Shown: positions 1 through 9,882, numbered from the stretch's first letter. The stretch: 64,000 bases of DNA from Acinetobacter lwoffii (GCF_019343495.1 NZ_CP072549.1:496001-560000), one strand, 5' to 3'. Notes: generated by a model from the sequence alone, not told the origin. A program made the numbers and translations.

Positions 1-112
1 GACCTGCTGCAACTGGACCTTTAGAGTTCAGAAGTACCATATCACCACCACACCCGGTCAAGAGTGCAGTCATCGCAGATAAAGACAATACAGCTAAAAT
101 CGTTTGTCTCAT
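1..112 (-). CDS. cyoA: Ubiquinol oxidase subunit II, N-terminal part (partial)
   Basis: Only the first 37 or so residues are in the window; the gene runs off the left edge. The reading begins MRQTILAVLSLSAMTALLTG and then Cys-Gly-Gly-Asp, a lipoprotein signal peptide with an LLTGC lipobox. The residues after it resemble CyoA of Acinetobacter cytochrome bo3 oxidase, the membrane enzyme that oxidises ubiquinol and reduces oxygen. CyoA is normally the first gene of cyoABCD, and the start codon faces a long upstream region, which fits. Identification rests on a short segment and my memory of the family, so it is likely but not certain. Confidence 0.7.
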   Translation of the reverse strand, partial: MRQTILAVLSLSAMTALLTGCGGDMVLLNSKGPVAAG

Positions 113-410
113 TTTACAACCTCGGTGAAGAGTCCCATTCCCTAATTTAATATGGGATAGCGATTAAAGTGCACATGACAAAAAAGGCTGAATTTTACAA
201 AACATCCTATTAATCACAATACACCGCTACGTTGTAGGGCATTATGCCTGAGATTCACGAACTAAGCTATATCTAGGGCGCTTTAAATGCCTGTAATAAA
301 AACCGATTTTGCTGGTCTGGATTGGGGGGGATTTATGGGAATTTTATTTCAATTTCAAAGTTCTGTAATCAAAATGGGATGATATTCATCCCATTTTGTG
401 TATTCCTGCA
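113..410. other. Intergenic region upstream of cyoA
   Basis: About 300 bases lie between the cyoA start and the stop of the RDD gene; both genes are on the minus strand. It should hold the cyo promoter. I see no convincing hairpin terminator and no open frame worth calling. Confidence 0.4.
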
Positions 411-1208
411 CTATTGTTTCACAACTTGCGTTTTTGCGAGTTTATCGTGCAAGGTTTGACGTTTTTTGCCCAATCCGAAGGCCCAGTCAATAATTAAACT
501 CAGTGGCATAAATACAATATTTAAAAATATGAAAAATACACTACGAATAGTGAAGGCGCGTAACAGGCTGGTCTTTTCACCTGATTCGGCATCTACAATT
601 TTGATTTTCGTCAGCTTTTTACCAATACTTTGGCCTGATTTGGCAATCAGAAAGGCTTGAATGGCCAGCATGATAATCAAATAGACCGCTGTGACAAGCC
701 ACGCCTGCTGAGAAAACATCTCAAACATTTGAGTCTGTAATTGTTGGGCCAGAGCAGGATCTGCATTGCTACTCAGCACGACATTCATGAATTCTTCATT
801 CAGTTGTGCAAATCGGGTTTCCTGTTCAGGTGTAAAAAATGCAGTCAAAATGAAGGTTGCTGGTAACCACAGTAACACATCTACAATTTTGGCCAGTATA
901 CGGCTTGGAATACTGGCGAGTTCATTCTTTTGAGTCGCTGTTTGGGTATGAGGCTGTGAATAGGCCGAAGTCGTTGACTGATTGTTCTGGAATACTGGCG
1001 TTTCAGGTGTGACTGCCGGAGCGACATACCCTGCAGGTTGATATACCGATTTTCCTTGGGTAAGTTCACCTAAGGCTTTCCACTCTGTCATGCCTTGATG
1101 CCATGCCAGGTCAGTCAGCATGACTTGTTGATTCGCCAGCATCTGATTCAATTGCTCGAGCGTATATGGACCAGCTTGTTGATTGTTCCGTGCCAAGTAA
1201 ATCTGCAT
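411..1208 (-). CDS. RDD family membrane protein with N-terminal GYF_2 domain
   Basis: A 265-residue protein. Residues 1-55 match the GYF_2 (DUF4339) pattern, with GPYTLEQL and a later tryptophan pair around HQGMTEWKALGEL. A Gln/Thr/Pro-rich linker (about 57-95) leads to an RDD domain from about residue 100 to the end, with hydrophobic segments near 108-124, 170-190 and 220-243. The usual Arg and Asp positions are present (SRILAKIVDVLLW; LLRAFTIRSVFF). RDD proteins are inner-membrane proteins of poorly defined function, some linked to ion transport; the GYF_2 part is thought to bind proline-rich peptides. It appears monocistronic. Family assignment is solid; the function is unknown. Confidence 0.85.
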   Translation of the reverse strand: MQIYLARNNQQAGPYTLEQLNQMLANQQVMLTDLAWHQGMTEWKALGELTQGKSVYQPAGYVAPAVTPETPVFQNNQSTTSAYSQPHTQTATQKNELASIPSRILAKIVDVLLWLPATFILTAFFTPEQETRFAQLNEEFMNVVLSSNADPALAQQLQTQMFEMFSQQAWLVTAVYLIIMLAIQAFLIAKSGQSIGKKLTKIKIVDAESGEKTSLLRAFTIRSVFFIFLNIVFMPLSLIIDWAFGLGKKRQTLHDKLAKTQVVKQ

Positions 1209-1586
1209 ATAGACTGAATCTCAATATATAAATGTGAACTAATAATAGCTTTGATCAAGATTGTATTGAATTCTGTTTTGAAAACAAACATCCTCTCATC
1301 GTAAGATATAGATTAATTGAGGATTTTCAATCATAATTCTCATTAAAAATGAGCCCATACAAAATTGCAAGGATCTGCATTCTTAAAAATATCTTCCTGA
1401 ACATTCGATGGTTATTTATTATTATTGCCATTTTGATATGACTTTACTGTTGGTATTTGTTTGTCATTACAGTCTTTATGTGTTGATAAGCGTTGATTTA
1501 ATTATATTTATAAATTCAATTGTTTAGCTTGTGATTGGGTCTTTAGTTATCAATTTTCAAACAATAAATCATAATATCTATCTCAT
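1209..1586. other. Intergenic region, no gene seen
   Basis: About 380 AT-rich bases between the start of the RDD gene and the ppsA terminator. It should contain the RDD promoter. No convincing frame or structured element was found apart from the terminator that follows. Confidence 0.4.
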
Positions 1587-1616
1587 AAAAAAGACCCTAT
1601 CAAAGGGTCTTTTTTA
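1587..1616 (-). terminator. Rho-independent terminator of ppsA
   Basis: AAGACCCT and AGGGTCTT form a perfect stem, with A- and T-tracts on both sides, 12 bases after the ppsA stop on the minus strand. The symmetry means it could act in both directions. Confidence 0.85.
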
Positions 1617-1627
1617 TTCACAATTGC

Positions 1628-4006
1628 TTATGCTTTTTGCACTTTTTCTTCAGCCAAGAAGAACCAAGTTTCAAGTACCGAGTCTGGGTTTAAAGACACA
1701 GAGTCGATACCTTGTTCCATTAACCATTGTGCAAGATCTGGATGATCGGAAGGACCTTGACCACAAATACCGACATATTTGCCAGCTTTACGACATGCTT
1801 GAATTGCAAGAGAAAGCAACGCCTTAACTGCAGGGTCGCGCTCATCAAATAGGTGAGAGACAATACCCGAGTCACGGTCAAGACCAAGCGTTAATTGTGT
1901 CAAGTCGTTTGAACCAATAGAGAAACCATCGAAATGTTCAAGGAATTGATCTGCCAATAAAGCATTGGTTGGAAGTTCACACATCATGATCACTTTAAGG
2001 CCGTTTTCACCGCGCTTAAGACCATTTAATGCAAGAAGTTCAATTACACGTTTCGCTTCAGCAACAGTACGAACAAATGGAATCATGATCTGGATATTGG
2101 TTAAACCCATTTCATCACGTGCCTTTTTCAATGCACGACATTCAAGTTCGAAGCAATCACGAAAGTTATCAGAAACGTAGCGACTTGCACCACGGAAACC
2201 TAGCATCGGGTTTTCTTCTTCTGGCTCGTATAACTTACCACCGATCAAGTTTGCATATTCGTTAGACTTGAAGTCTGACATACGAACAATGACTGGCTTG
2301 TCTGCAAATGCAGCAGCAAGTGTCGAGATACCTTCAACCAGTTTCTCTACATAGAATTCAATTGGAGATGCATAACCTGCAGTACGCGCCATGACTGCTG
2401 CACGTGTTTCACGTGGAAGGCTGTCAATATTGATTAATGCTTTCGGGTGAACACCAATCATACGGTTAATAATGAATTCAAGACGCGCCAGACCAATACC
2501 TGCGTTTGGAATTTGAGCAAAGTCAAATGCACGGTCCGGGTTACCCACGTTCATCATGACTTTAAATGGAAGAGCAGGCATAGACTCAATTGAATTCTTT
2601 TGAATTTCAAAATCTAGTGCGCCTTCATAGATAAAGCCAGTATCACCTTCAGCACAAGACACAGTCACTTCCTGACCGTCTACAAGGACTTCAGTTGCAT
2701 TACCACAACCAACGATTGCAGGCACACCAAGCTCACGTGCAATAATTGCTGCGTGACAAGTACGACCACCACGGTTTGTTACAATCGCAGCTGCACGTTT
2801 CATCACTGGTTCCCAATCCGGGTCAGTCATGTCAGATACAAGAACATCACCGTCTTGTACTTTGTCCATTTCTTTAATCGACGTTACGATGCGGACTTTA
2901 CCAGAACCAATGCGTTGACCGATTGAACGACCTTCACAAATTACAGTGCCACGTTGTTTCAACAGGTAGCGTTCCATGGTGCCGACATTTTCACGGCTTT
3001 TTACAGTTTCAGGACGCGCCTGAACGATGTAAATCTTGCCATCATCGCCATCTTTTGCCCACTCGATGTCCATTGGTGCACCGTAGTGGTTTTCAATGAT
3101 CAGCGCTTGTTTAGCAAGTTCTTGTAATTCCTGGTCGTTTAAAGCGAACTGTTGGCGTTCAGCTTTTTCAACATCCACGACAACGACAGATTTACCTGCA
3201 GATGCTTCTTCACCATAAATCATTTTCTGGTGCTTAGAACCCAGGTTGCGACGAAGGATCGCGTGTCGGCCTGCATTTAAAAGCGGTTTAGAAATATAGA
3301 ATTCATCAGGGTTGACGGCACCTTGAACAACCATTTCACCCAAACCATAAGATGCGGTAATGAATACTGCATCACGGAAGCCTGATTCAGTATCTAGCGT
3401 AAACATTACACCGGCAGCACCAGTTTCTGAACGAACCATGCGTTGTACACCAGCGGACAGGGCAACTACATCATGGGCAAAGTTTTGGTGTACACGGTAA
3501 GAGATTGCGCGGTCGTTGTACAAAGATGCAAATACTTCTTTGATCGCGATCAGAACGTTATCGATACCACGAATGTTCAGGAAAGTTTCTTGCTGGCCGG
3601 CAAAAGAAGCATCCGGCAAATCTTCTGCAGTTGCAGAAGAACGAACGGCAACCGCGATGTCAGGGTTGCCGTTAGAAAGTTCTGCAAATGCTGTACGAAC
3701 TTCTTGTTCTAATGCAGGCGTAAGTGGAGTATCCACAATCCATTGACGAATTTTTGCGCCAGTTTCAGCAAGTGCATTTACATCATCAACATTGAGTGCA
3801 GCAAGCTCTGCATTGATTTTAGCGTTTAGGCCACTTTGCTCGAGAAATTCACGGTAGGCATCGGCAGTCGTTGCGAAACCACCTGGCACAGATACACCAG
3901 CATTTGATAAGTGGCTGATCATTTCGCCTAGTGATGAGTTTTTCCCACCGACCAGCTCAACGTCGTGCTTCCCTAATTTTTCCAGACCAATTACGCGCGC
4001 TTCCAA
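1628..4006 (-). CDS. ppsA: Phosphoenolpyruvate synthase
   Basis: A 792-residue cytosolic enzyme, the same length as E. coli PpsA, which converts pyruvate, ATP and water to PEP, AMP and phosphate for gluconeogenesis. The N-terminal PPDK/ATP-grasp part contains [10 protein letters not shown] and [20 protein letters not shown]. The swivelling domain has [15 protein letters not shown] with the phosphorylated His at residue 418. The C-terminal TIM-barrel part has [11 protein letters not shown] and the active-site Cys in GICGQGPSD. The start is TTG: GGAG lies 8 bases upstream and the protein begins at the family's usual [12 protein letters not shown]. It is divergent from ppsR, its bifunctional regulator, a pairing common in proteobacteria. 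Confidence 0.97.
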   Translation of the reverse strand: MEARVIGLEKLGKHDVELVGGKNSSLGEMISHLSNAGVSVPGGFATTADAYREFLEQSGLNAKINAELAALNVDDVNALAETGAKIRQWIVDTPLTPALEQEVRTAFAELSNGNPDIAVAVRSSATAEDLPDASFAGQQETFLNIRGIDNVLIAIKEVFASLYNDRAISYRVHQNFAHDVVALSAGVQRMVRSETGAAGVMFTLDTESGFRDAVFITASYGLGEMVVQGAVNPDEFYISKPLLNAGRHAILRRNLGSKHQKMIYGEEASAGKSVVVVDVEKAERQQFALNDQELQELAKQALIIENHYGAPMDIEWAKDGDDGKIYIVQARPETVKSRENVGTMERYLLKQRGTVICEGRSIGQRIGSGKVRIVTSIKEMDKVQDGDVLVSDMTDPDWEPVMKRAAAIVTNRGGRTCHAAIIARELGVPAIVGCGNATEVLVDGQEVTVSCAEGDTGFIYEGALDFEIQKNSIESMPALPFKVMMNVGNPDRAFDFAQIPNAGIGLARLEFIINRMIGVHPKALINIDSLPRETRAAVMARTAGYASPIEFYVEKLVEGISTLAAAFADKPVIVRMSDFKSNEYANLIGGKLYEPEEENPMLGFRGASRYVSDNFRDCFELECRALKKARDEMGLTNIQIMIPFVRTVAEAKRVIELLALNGLKRGENGLKVIMMCELPTNALLADQFLEHFDGFSIGSNDLTQLTLGLDRDSGIVSHLFDERDPAVKALLSLAIQACRKAGKYVGICGQGPSDHPDLAQWLMEQGIDSVSLNPDSVLETWFFLAEEKVQKA

Positions 4007-4160
4007 AGTTGTTACTCCACTTTTGCAGTATTAATCACTATCTCGGCATGAGAGTATAGCAAATCATCTAGGTTTTTGATTTTACTAAGCGACAGTCATG
4101 TAAGATCGGTTTACTATAAAGATTATATAGCACTAAGACAAATGTTGGAGGAGAATTTTA

Positions 4161-4997
4161 ATGTCGGAAGGTAAACAAATTCAGCGTAGTGTTTTCTTTA
4201 TTTCAGATGGTACCGCCATCACCGCTGAAACCCTTGGACACTCGCTGTTAGCGCAGTTTCCGCATGTGAAATTTGACATTCATATTATTCCTTACATTAG
4301 TTCCGAAGAAGCGGCTACAAATGTGGTGGCAGAGATCAATGCAAGAGCTCAAATCGACGGTGAAAAACCGCTGGTATTTGATACCCTGGTTGATCCCTAT
4401 GTGCGCGACATTATTAATACTGCAAATGCAGTAAATCTCGATGTATTTGAAGGGCTTATTAGTAAGTTGGCTGATGAATTAGGCACGATTCCTACAACTT
4501 TAGTCGGGCAGACCCATGCGGTGACCGACTCTGAGTCTTATAAGGCCCGTATTGATGCTGTTCATTTTGCTTTAGATAACGACGACGGCGCACGTACCCG
4601 TCATTATGATAAAGCTGACCTGATCCTGATTGGTGTATCGCGTTCAGGTAAAACCCCGACCTCTATTTATCTGTCTTTGCAGTTCGGTATTCGCGTGGCG
4701 AACTATCCACTGACTGAAGAAGATTTGGATGATAACCGACTGCCAGCCGTGCTGCGACCGCATAAAAACAAGCTGTTTGGCCTGATGATTGATGCGGAAC
4801 GCCTTGTGGCCATTCGTTCTGAGCGTAAGGCCAATAGCCGTTATGCCAGCTTTAGTCAGTGTCAGATGGAGTTGCGTGCGATTGAAGGAATTTATATTTC
4901 GGAAGGCATCAAGTACCTGAATGTGTCTGAAATGTCGATTGAAGAAATCTCAACACGTGTGTTGCAAATGACCGGTTTAAAACGTCGAATCGGTTAA
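4161..4997 (+). CDS. ppsR: PEP synthase regulatory protein (kinase/pyrophosphorylase)
   Basis: A 278-residue DUF299 family protein. In E. coli, PpsR inactivates PpsA by ADP-dependent phosphorylation of a Thr next to the catalytic His and reactivates it by phosphate-dependent dephosphorylation. The protein opens with the typical VFFISDGTAITAETLGHSLL. A P-loop GVSRSGKTPTS begins at residue 158, and QCQMELRAIEGIY lies near the C-terminus. ATG follows a very strong GGAGGAGA ribosome site. It is divergent from ppsA across about 150 bases, so expression is probably coordinated. No anomalies seen. Confidence 0.95.
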   Translation: MSEGKQIQRSVFFISDGTAITAETLGHSLLAQFPHVKFDIHIIPYISSEEAATNVVAEINARAQIDGEKPLVFDTLVDPYVRDIINTANAVNLDVFEGLISKLADELGTIPTTLVGQTHAVTDSESYKARIDAVHFALDNDDGARTRHYDKADLILIGVSRSGKTPTSIYLSLQFGIRVANYPLTEEDLDDNRLPAVLRPHKNKLFGLMIDAERLVAIRSERKANSRYASFSQCQMELRAIEGIYISEGIKYLNVSEMSIEEISTRVLQMTGLKRRIG

Positions 4998-5008
4998 GAA
5001 ACCAGCCA

Positions 5009-5036
5009 GAGCCAAACTGCGGTTTGGCTTTGATTT
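5009..5036 (+). terminator. Terminator after ppsR
   Basis: GAGCCAAAC and GGTTTGGCTT form a stem with a three-base loop, followed by TTGATTT, 12 bases after the ppsR stop. The T-tract is imperfect. Confidence 0.65.
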
Positions 5037-5243
5037 ATAGCTAAAAATTACAAGTAAGCATTGATTAATCGAAATAATGTATGAATTTTATAATTCTAAG
5101 AAAATACCAACTATCATATTCTGAAATATAAAAGAGTCTTTTTTGCTCATTTTGTTGAATAAATCATCATGTCGGTTCTTGATACGTAAATAAAAATCTC
5201 ATTACTAGCTTACCAATTTTTCATTTTTACTCGCCAGTGTGAG

Positions 5244-5807
5244 TTATTTTTCTGCTGAATAAGTATGAATAATGATATCAACCAGATGCTGCTCACCATT
5301 GATACAATGAATCGTATTTTCCGAAATTTTCAGAATCGGCCAGGTAATTAGGTGGCAATTTTCACGCTGTAGGGCAGCATAATAATGATCTGATTTCAGA
5401 TAAATTTTACGGGAAGATGCAAGATTTGGCATTAACTGGCGTCTTAGCCACAAATTCTGCACCTGATTTTCTAAAAACCGCAGAGAAAGCAGGCTTTTAA
5501 TGCGGTTGTTAAATAAGCGGCGATTTTTACCAATCAGCGGATGATTAATAATTCGTTGCAGAATTCGGTCGGAACCGGGCAGTACAAAAGCAGGATTAAT
5601 CTGGAAAACTTTTACCGAACGGGCATGTTGACTGATTTTATCCAGCTGGCTCACGGTAAACTGATCCGTGCCAATAATCGCAATATCTTTATCTGCATAA
5701 TCCAATTCTAACAGTTCGGAAGAGGGCACTTTAATTCCATTAAACTGCTGAAAATGTTCGGGGCGATTTTCAAAAATACCAGCGTGTAGATCCTGCTTGG
5801 TAGACAT
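5244..5807 (-). CDS. Short FMO-like flavoprotein fragment, possibly a standalone NADPH-domain protein
   Basis: A 187-residue protein that resembles only the middle third of Baeyer-Villiger/flavin-containing monooxygenases (normally about 490-600 residues). DKDIAIIGTDQFTVSQL aligns with the second Rossmann motif, KVFQINPAFVLP with the following strand and FQRxPxWVLP motif, and ENTIHCINGEQHLVDIIIHT with the returning FAD-domain strand. The N-terminal FAD-binding GxGxxG domain is absent, and the second glycine-rich motif is degenerate (GTDQFT). ATG has a good AAGGA site 6 bases upstream, and no frameshifted remainder was found upstream, so this looks like a short gene under selection or an old truncation. 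Catalytic activity is doubtful; its role is unknown. Confidence 0.6.
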   Translation of the reverse strand: MSTKQDLHAGIFENRPEHFQQFNGIKVPSSELLELDYADKDIAIIGTDQFTVSQLDKISQHARSVKVFQINPAFVLPGSDRILQRIINHPLIGKNRRLFNNRIKSLLSLRFLENQVQNLWLRRQLMPNLASSRKIYLKSDHYYAALQRENCHLITWPILKISENTIHCINGEQHLVDIIIHTYSAEK

Positions 5808-6064
5808 TAGAATTCCTTGAATTTATTTAATAATTAATTTTCTTTGTATGAGATATAAACAAAAACTCAAGCCAGGGTAAAGTGAAAAATTTAACTTAGA
5901 CAGTCATCTATTTGAGCAAAATATAAAATCTGATTTTATTGAAGACTGAATAGATTTACATGCGATCCAAAAGGAATGACTTTTAACTTGCTGAGATGGA
6001 TGAAGGAAAAGAAGTGAAGTGTTCGTTTAGGGAAGAAGTTTTTTAATGGAGGAGGTCGATAGAA
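5808..6064. other. Intergenic region upstream of the FMO-like gene
   Basis: AT-rich sequence holding the promoter side of the minus-strand FMO-like gene. Near 6048-6056 lies GGAGGAGGT, a near-perfect ribosome-binding sequence on the plus strand, just before the very short frame listed next. Confidence 0.3.
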
Positions 6065-6142
6065 ATGCTTTTACTGATATATTTCTTTTGGTCATTTATC
6101 TTTAAAGATGAAAAACATCTACCCATTGCTGAGAATAGGTAG
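6065..6142 (+). CDS. Possible 25-residue hydrophobic microprotein
   Basis: ATG at 6065 lies 8-9 bases after GGAGGAGGT, one of the strongest ribosome-site matches in the window. The frame begins MLLLIYFFWSFIF, a membrane-like segment, followed by a charged tail ending AENR. However, its 3' half coincides with the terminator hairpin of the opposite-strand oxidoreductase gene, so the frame could be chance. There is no independent support; treat it as a candidate only. Confidence 0.22.
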   Translation: MLLLIYFFWSFIFKDEKHLPIAENR

Positions 6143-6145
6143 ATG
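6110..6145 (-). terminator. Terminator of the luciferase-like oxidoreductase gene
   Basis: Read on the minus strand, CATCTACC pairs with GGTAGATG and is followed by TTTTT. It begins 10 bases after the stop of the gene ending at 6156. Confidence 0.75.
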
Positions 6146-6155
6146 CAACTCTCAT

Positions 6156-7160
6156 TTACTGACCATTTTTAATTTGCATTAATAGCTCAAAGTTGTGCAG
6201 GCGCTTGTCAGTGTCATAGATGTCACAAGTAAAGATAAACTCATCCACATCATATTTAGCCAAAAGCGATTCTAGCCCAGCTTTAACGGTTTCTTTGGAG
6301 CCGACCTGAGCCATGGCAAAGAAATTATCGACTGACATTTTTTCCGGCGGCGACCACAGACCTTTCATGGAGTCAATTGGTGCTTTAAGTTTCAGGCTTT
6401 GTCCACGAATCAGTGATAAAACCCGCTGATAGGCACTAGTCGCTAGATATTCTGCTTCTTCATCAGTATCTGCGACACAGGTCGGTACACCCATCGACAC
6501 ATAAGGACGATCGAGATATTCAGACGGTTCGAAATTGTCACGATACAGCTGAATGGCCTGACCCAGCATACGCGGGGCAAAATGCGAAGCAAAGGAATAA
6601 GGTAGACCAAGTTTTGCCGCCAGTTGTGCACTAAACAGGCTGGAACCTAAAAGCCATACGGGTACATGCGTGCTTTGACCTGGCGTTGCTACAATACGCT
6701 GTCCTGGAATTGGATCTTTAAAATATTGCAGAATTTCCAGAACATCCTGCGGGAATTGGTCTTCGGTTTCCTGACGGCCACGACGCAGGGCACGCATGGT
6801 CATTTGGTCGGTACCGGGAGCACGGCCCAGACCCAGTTCAATACGATCCGGATAGAGCGTTGCCAAGGTGCCGAACTGTTCTGCCACTACTAGTGGAGCA
6901 TGATTCGGTAGCATAATTCCGCCAGAGCCTAAAGTTAAGGTTTTGGTATTCGCCAGTAAATAGCCTAAGAGAACTGCGGTTGCTGAACTGGCAATGCCAT
7001 CCATATTATGATGTTCTGCCAGCCACATCCGCCGATAACCCAATTTTTCTGCTGCTTGGGCAAGTTCCAGCGCATGGTTTAGCGCGAATTGAATGCTCTT
7101 GTCGTCACGAACAGGAACCAGTTCGAGTATAGAGAACTGGGTATCGTTAAGCGTACGCAT
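6156..7160 (-). CDS. LLM class flavin-dependent oxidoreductase
   Basis: A 334-residue luciferase-like monooxygenase of the YhbW/MsnO8-like group, a cytosolic TIM barrel that uses reduced FMN from a separate reductase. Visible family features are [11 protein letters not shown] at the N-terminus, [19 protein letters not shown] (residues about 41-60), [20 protein letters not shown] and [17 protein letters not shown]. The family's typical C-terminal ending [22 protein letters not shown] is also present. The physiological substrate cannot be told from sequence. It stands alone with its own terminator, so no pathway can be inferred from its neighbours. Confidence 0.88.
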   Translation of the reverse strand: MRTLNDTQFSILELVPVRDDKSIQFALNHALELAQAAEKLGYRRMWLAEHHNMDGIASSATAVLLGYLLANTKTLTLGSGGIMLPNHAPLVVAEQFGTLATLYPDRIELGLGRAPGTDQMTMRALRRGRQETEDQFPQDVLEILQYFKDPIPGQRIVATPGQSTHVPVWLLGSSLFSAQLAAKLGLPYSFASHFAPRMLGQAIQLYRDNFEPSEYLDRPYVSMGVPTCVADTDEEAEYLATSAYQRVLSLIRGQSLKLKAPIDSMKGLWSPPEKMSVDNFFAMAQVGSKETVKAGLESLLAKYDVDEFIFTCDIYDTDKRLHNFELLMQIKNGQ

Positions 7161-7271
7161 AGTATTACTCTTAAATAGACATCTCTAAAAGCATACGACT
7201 TTAGAATGTATTTGTATATCGAAAAAAATCGATATAAGTGTAAACTAAAAGATAAAGATAAAAAATAAAGG

Positions 7272-7300
7272 CAAAAAAAATAAGCATCCGAAGATGCTTA
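7272..7300 (-). terminator. Terminator of first glycine-zipper gene
   Basis: On the minus strand TAAGCATC-TTCG-GATGCTTA is followed by a run of eight T. The loop is the extra-stable C(UUCG)G tetraloop. Confidence 0.85.
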
Positions 7301-7330
7301 TAAAGGAGGAAAGAATAAGGGGAGAGAATT

Positions 7331-7786
7331 TTAACGACGACGGTTGTTATAGCGATAATCGTTATAACGGTAGTTACGAGAAGAATTATAGCGACGTTCG
7401 CTGCGGTCATCATAACGACGGTCTTCGCTGACTTTTTTACCTAAAGCTGAACCACCCGCTGAACCCAGTGCTGCACCGATATAACCACCGTTGGTGCCTG
7501 CCATGTTTCGGCCTACCGCATAACCTGCACCGCCACCTAGGGCACCACCGATAATCGCACCATTACGGTCACGTTTATTTGCTGCTACTGCGGCACCCGC
7601 ACCACCACCAATCGCTGAACCGATTGTTGCGCCAGTGGTACCACCCATTTTATTGCCTACTGCGGCACCAACGACACCACCCAAAGCAGAAGCTAAAGCT
7701 GTATTGGTTGTATTGCCTGCATTGGCAGCTGTCATACCCATGGCTGAGGTTGCTACGACAGCGATCATTAGAGATTTATAGTTCAT
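7331..7786 (-). CDS. Glycine-zipper protein (2TM-type), Arg/Asn/Tyr-rich tail
   Basis: A 151-residue secreted or envelope protein. A signal peptide (about residues 1-23, ending ANA) is followed by repeated Gly-zipper segments such as GGVVGAAVGNKMGG, TIGSAIGGGAGAAVAANK and GGYIGAALGSAGGSALGKK. The end is a low-complexity basic tail rich in Arg, Tyr, Asn and Asp (about 121-151). Such domains often insert into or associate with the outer membrane, but the function here is unknown. AAAGGTG lies 7 bases before ATG. The next gene (8032-8448) is a paralogue lacking this tail. The two have separate terminators and so are probably transcribed independently. Confidence 0.8.
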   Translation of the reverse strand: MNYKSLMIAVVATSAMGMTAANAGNTTNTALASALGGVVGAAVGNKMGGTTGATIGSAIGGGAGAAVAANKRDRNGAIIGGALGGGAGYAVGRNMAGTNGGYIGAALGSAGGSALGKKVSEDRRYDDRSERRYNSSRNYRYNDYRYNNRRR

Positions 7787-7963
7787 GAGGACACCTTTTA
7801 TATATCTAGCTATATTTTGTTGATGAGATAAATTTAATCTAGCAAGCGCAAAACAGCATGAAGGCAGTGTTGGCGAATTGTGATTTTTATCTCCTTAATT
7901 TATTCATGATGTGGACAGGATAATTCCATGTATTAATTGAAAATTCACGTATTAAAGCCACAA

Positions 7964-7988
7964 TAAAAAAAGCACCAAAAGGTGCTTT
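7964..7988 (-). terminator. Terminator of second glycine-zipper gene
   Basis: On the minus strand AAAGCACC-TTTT-GGTGCTTT runs into TTTTTT. It lies about 45 bases after the stop of the gene ending at 8032. Confidence 0.85.
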
Positions 7989-8031
7989 TCATGTTAAATG
8001 TAGCGTCTGGTCTAAACTGCCTGAGCGCAAA

Positions 8032-8448
8032 TTAACGGTAACGTTTTTTCCAGTGTTTAGAGCGTTTTTCAGCTGCTTTATCTTTTGCAATCTTGTTACC
8101 TAGTGCAGCACCACCGGCAGCACCCAAAGCTGAACCGATATAACCGCCGTTAGTACCGCCCATATTTTTACCTACGGTATAACCTGCACCGCCGCCTAGA
8201 GCGCCACCAATGGCAGATTCAGTCCGGTTTTTTTTGCTGCTTGCAACCGCTGCACCGCCAGCACCACCTAAAGCAGCACCAATGGTTGCGCCGGTATTAC
8301 CGCCCATGTTTTTACCTAATGCTGTACCTGCAACACTACCTAAAGCACTTGCTGCTGCAACACGCGCTGTACTGTCGGCATGTGCGTTTACGGTCATCAT
8401 TGAACCAGCAGCTAAAACTGTACTCATTAAAAGTGCGTTGAGTTTCAT
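8032..8448 (-). CDS. Glycine-zipper family protein (tandem paralogue)
   Basis: A 138-residue envelope protein with a signal peptide (residues 1-24, ending AHA). Its glycine-zipper repeats are parallel to those of the neighbour: ALGSVAGTALGKNMGGNTGA, TIGAALGGAGGAAVASSKK and GGYIGSALGAAGGAALGNK. The tail is short and basic (AAEKRSKHWKKRYR) instead of the long Arg/Asn/Tyr tail of the 151-residue protein. Alignment of the repeats suggests an old tandem duplication. Function unknown; structural or stress-related envelope roles are typical guesses for this class. Confidence 0.8.
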   Translation of the reverse strand: MKLNALLMSTVLAAGSMMTVNAHADSTARVAAASALGSVAGTALGKNMGGNTGATIGAALGGAGGAAVASSKKNRTESAIGGALGGGAGYTVGKNMGGTNGGYIGSALGAAGGAALGNKIAKDKAAEKRSKHWKKRYR

Positions 8449-8793
8449 GTCATCACTCCGTGTCCATCTACAGGACTGTAGTTATTTCGATGCGGAAAAT
8501 GTAACAAATCATGCCCAAAACAATATGAAGATGTTTCTTCATAATTCCCTGCTTTATTTGGCGAATTGTAAAATCGGCAAGAAATAAGAATAAGATCGAC
8601 TATAAAAAAAGCAATTCCACTGTTTTTAATCATATTTGTTAACAAATGCTGTAGAGCATGAATGATAGCAACGCGGACTTACTCAATAATGATGTTCATT
8701 AGAAGCCAGAGTCGTTAAACTAGGCGCAATTTTTTGATTTCGCTGTGCTAAATCGGTTTTTAGTCACAGCCTATGTTTGAGATTTTTTAGAAA
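8449..8793. other. Divergent intergenic region before prfA
   Basis: About 345 bases between the divergent glycine-zipper gene and prfA, presumably with a promoter for each. No terminator-like hairpin, repeat or convincing small frame was found. Confidence 0.35.
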
Positions 8794-9882
8794 ATGAAAG
8801 AATCGTTACGTTTACGATTAGACCAACTCTCTGACCGCCATGAAGAATTGACCGCATTACTGGCTGATGTAGAAGTCATTTCTGATAATAAGCGCTTCCG
8901 TCAATTGTCACGTGAGCATAATGACTTAACAGAAATTACCAATGTCTGGACCAAGTATAGACAGGCTGAAGAAGACATCGAAACGGCTCAGGCCATGCTG
9001 TCAGATCCGGACTTTAAGGAAATGGCACAGGAAGAAATTAAAGAGAATAAAGCTTTAATTGAATCGCTTGAAGCTGACCTGAACATCCTGATGATTCCGA
9101 AAGATCCGAATGATGCCAACTCGGCTTATCTTGAGATTCGTGCCGGAACCGGTGGCGATGAAGCTGCGATTTTCTCGGGCGATTTATTCCGTATGTATAG
9201 TAAATATGCGGAAAACCAAGGCTGGCGTATTGAAATCCTCTCTGAAAATGAAGGCGAACATGGCGGCTATAAAGAAGTCATCTGCCTGATTAATGGTGAC
9301 GGGGTTTACGGTCGTCTAAAATTTGAAAGTGGTGCGCATCGTGTACAGCGTGTACCAGCGACCGAATCACAAGGCCGTGTGCATACCTCAGCATGTACCG
9401 TTGCGATTCTTCCTGAAATTGATGTCGATACCTCGGTTGAAATCAACTCATCTGATTTGCGCATTGATACCTATCGTGCTTCAGGTGCAGGTGGTCAGCA
9501 TGTTAACAAAACCGATTCTGCAGTACGTATTACTCATATCCCAACCGGCACCGTAGTGGAGTGTCAGGAAGAGCGTTCACAGCATAAGAACAAGGCCAAA
9601 GCGATGGCACTGCTGGTATCACGTTTAGAAAATGCCAAACGTGCAGCAGCAGATGCAGCAACCTCGGAAATGCGTCGTGACCTGGTGGGTTCGGGGGATC
9701 GTTCAGAACGTATCCGTACCTATAACTATCCGCAAGGTCGTATGACAGATCACCGCATTAACCTGACTTTATACAAGCTGGATGCCGTGATGGAAGGTGA
9801 TTTGACCGAATTGCTAGACAGCCTGCATCGCGAATATCAGGCGGATCAGTTGGCCATGCTTGCACAGCAGAATGGTGGATAA
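8794..9882 (+). CDS. prfA: Peptide chain release factor 1
   Basis: A 362-residue release factor that recognises UAA and UAG and triggers peptidyl-tRNA hydrolysis on the ribosome. The GGQ motif sits at residues 233-235 within [21 protein letters not shown], the position seen in E. coli RF1. The codon-reading part contains a PAT-type tripeptide ([12 protein letters not shown]), which marks RF1 rather than RF2. The C-terminal [21 protein letters not shown] is canonical. Its stop overlaps the start of prmC by one base (TAATG). PrmC methylates the Gln of GGQ, so the pair is functionally coupled. Confidence 0.98.
   Translation: MKESLRLRLDQLSDRHEELTALLADVEVISDNKRFRQLSREHNDLTEITNVWTKYRQAEEDIETAQAMLSDPDFKEMAQEEIKENKALIESLEADLNILMIPKDPNDANSAYLEIRAGTGGDEAAIFSGDLFRMYSKYAENQGWRIEILSENEGEHGGYKEVICLINGDGVYGRLKFESGAHRVQRVPATESQGRVHTSACTVAILPEIDVDTSVEINSSDLRIDTYRASGAGGQHVNKTDSAVRITHIPTGTVVECQEERSQHKNKAKAMALLVSRLENAKRAAADAATSEMRRDLVGSGDRSERIRTYNYPQGRMTDHRINLTLYKLDAVMEGDLTELLDSLHREYQADQLAMLAQQNGG

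Noticed and set aside
466-660. Plus-strand frame inside the RDD gene
   Set aside because: Antisense shadow of the clear minus-strand RDD protein; no ribosome site and no family sequence.
3443-3746. Overlapping plus-strand frames inside ppsA
   Set aside because: Antisense shadows of a strongly conserved enzyme gene with normal codon pattern on the other strand.
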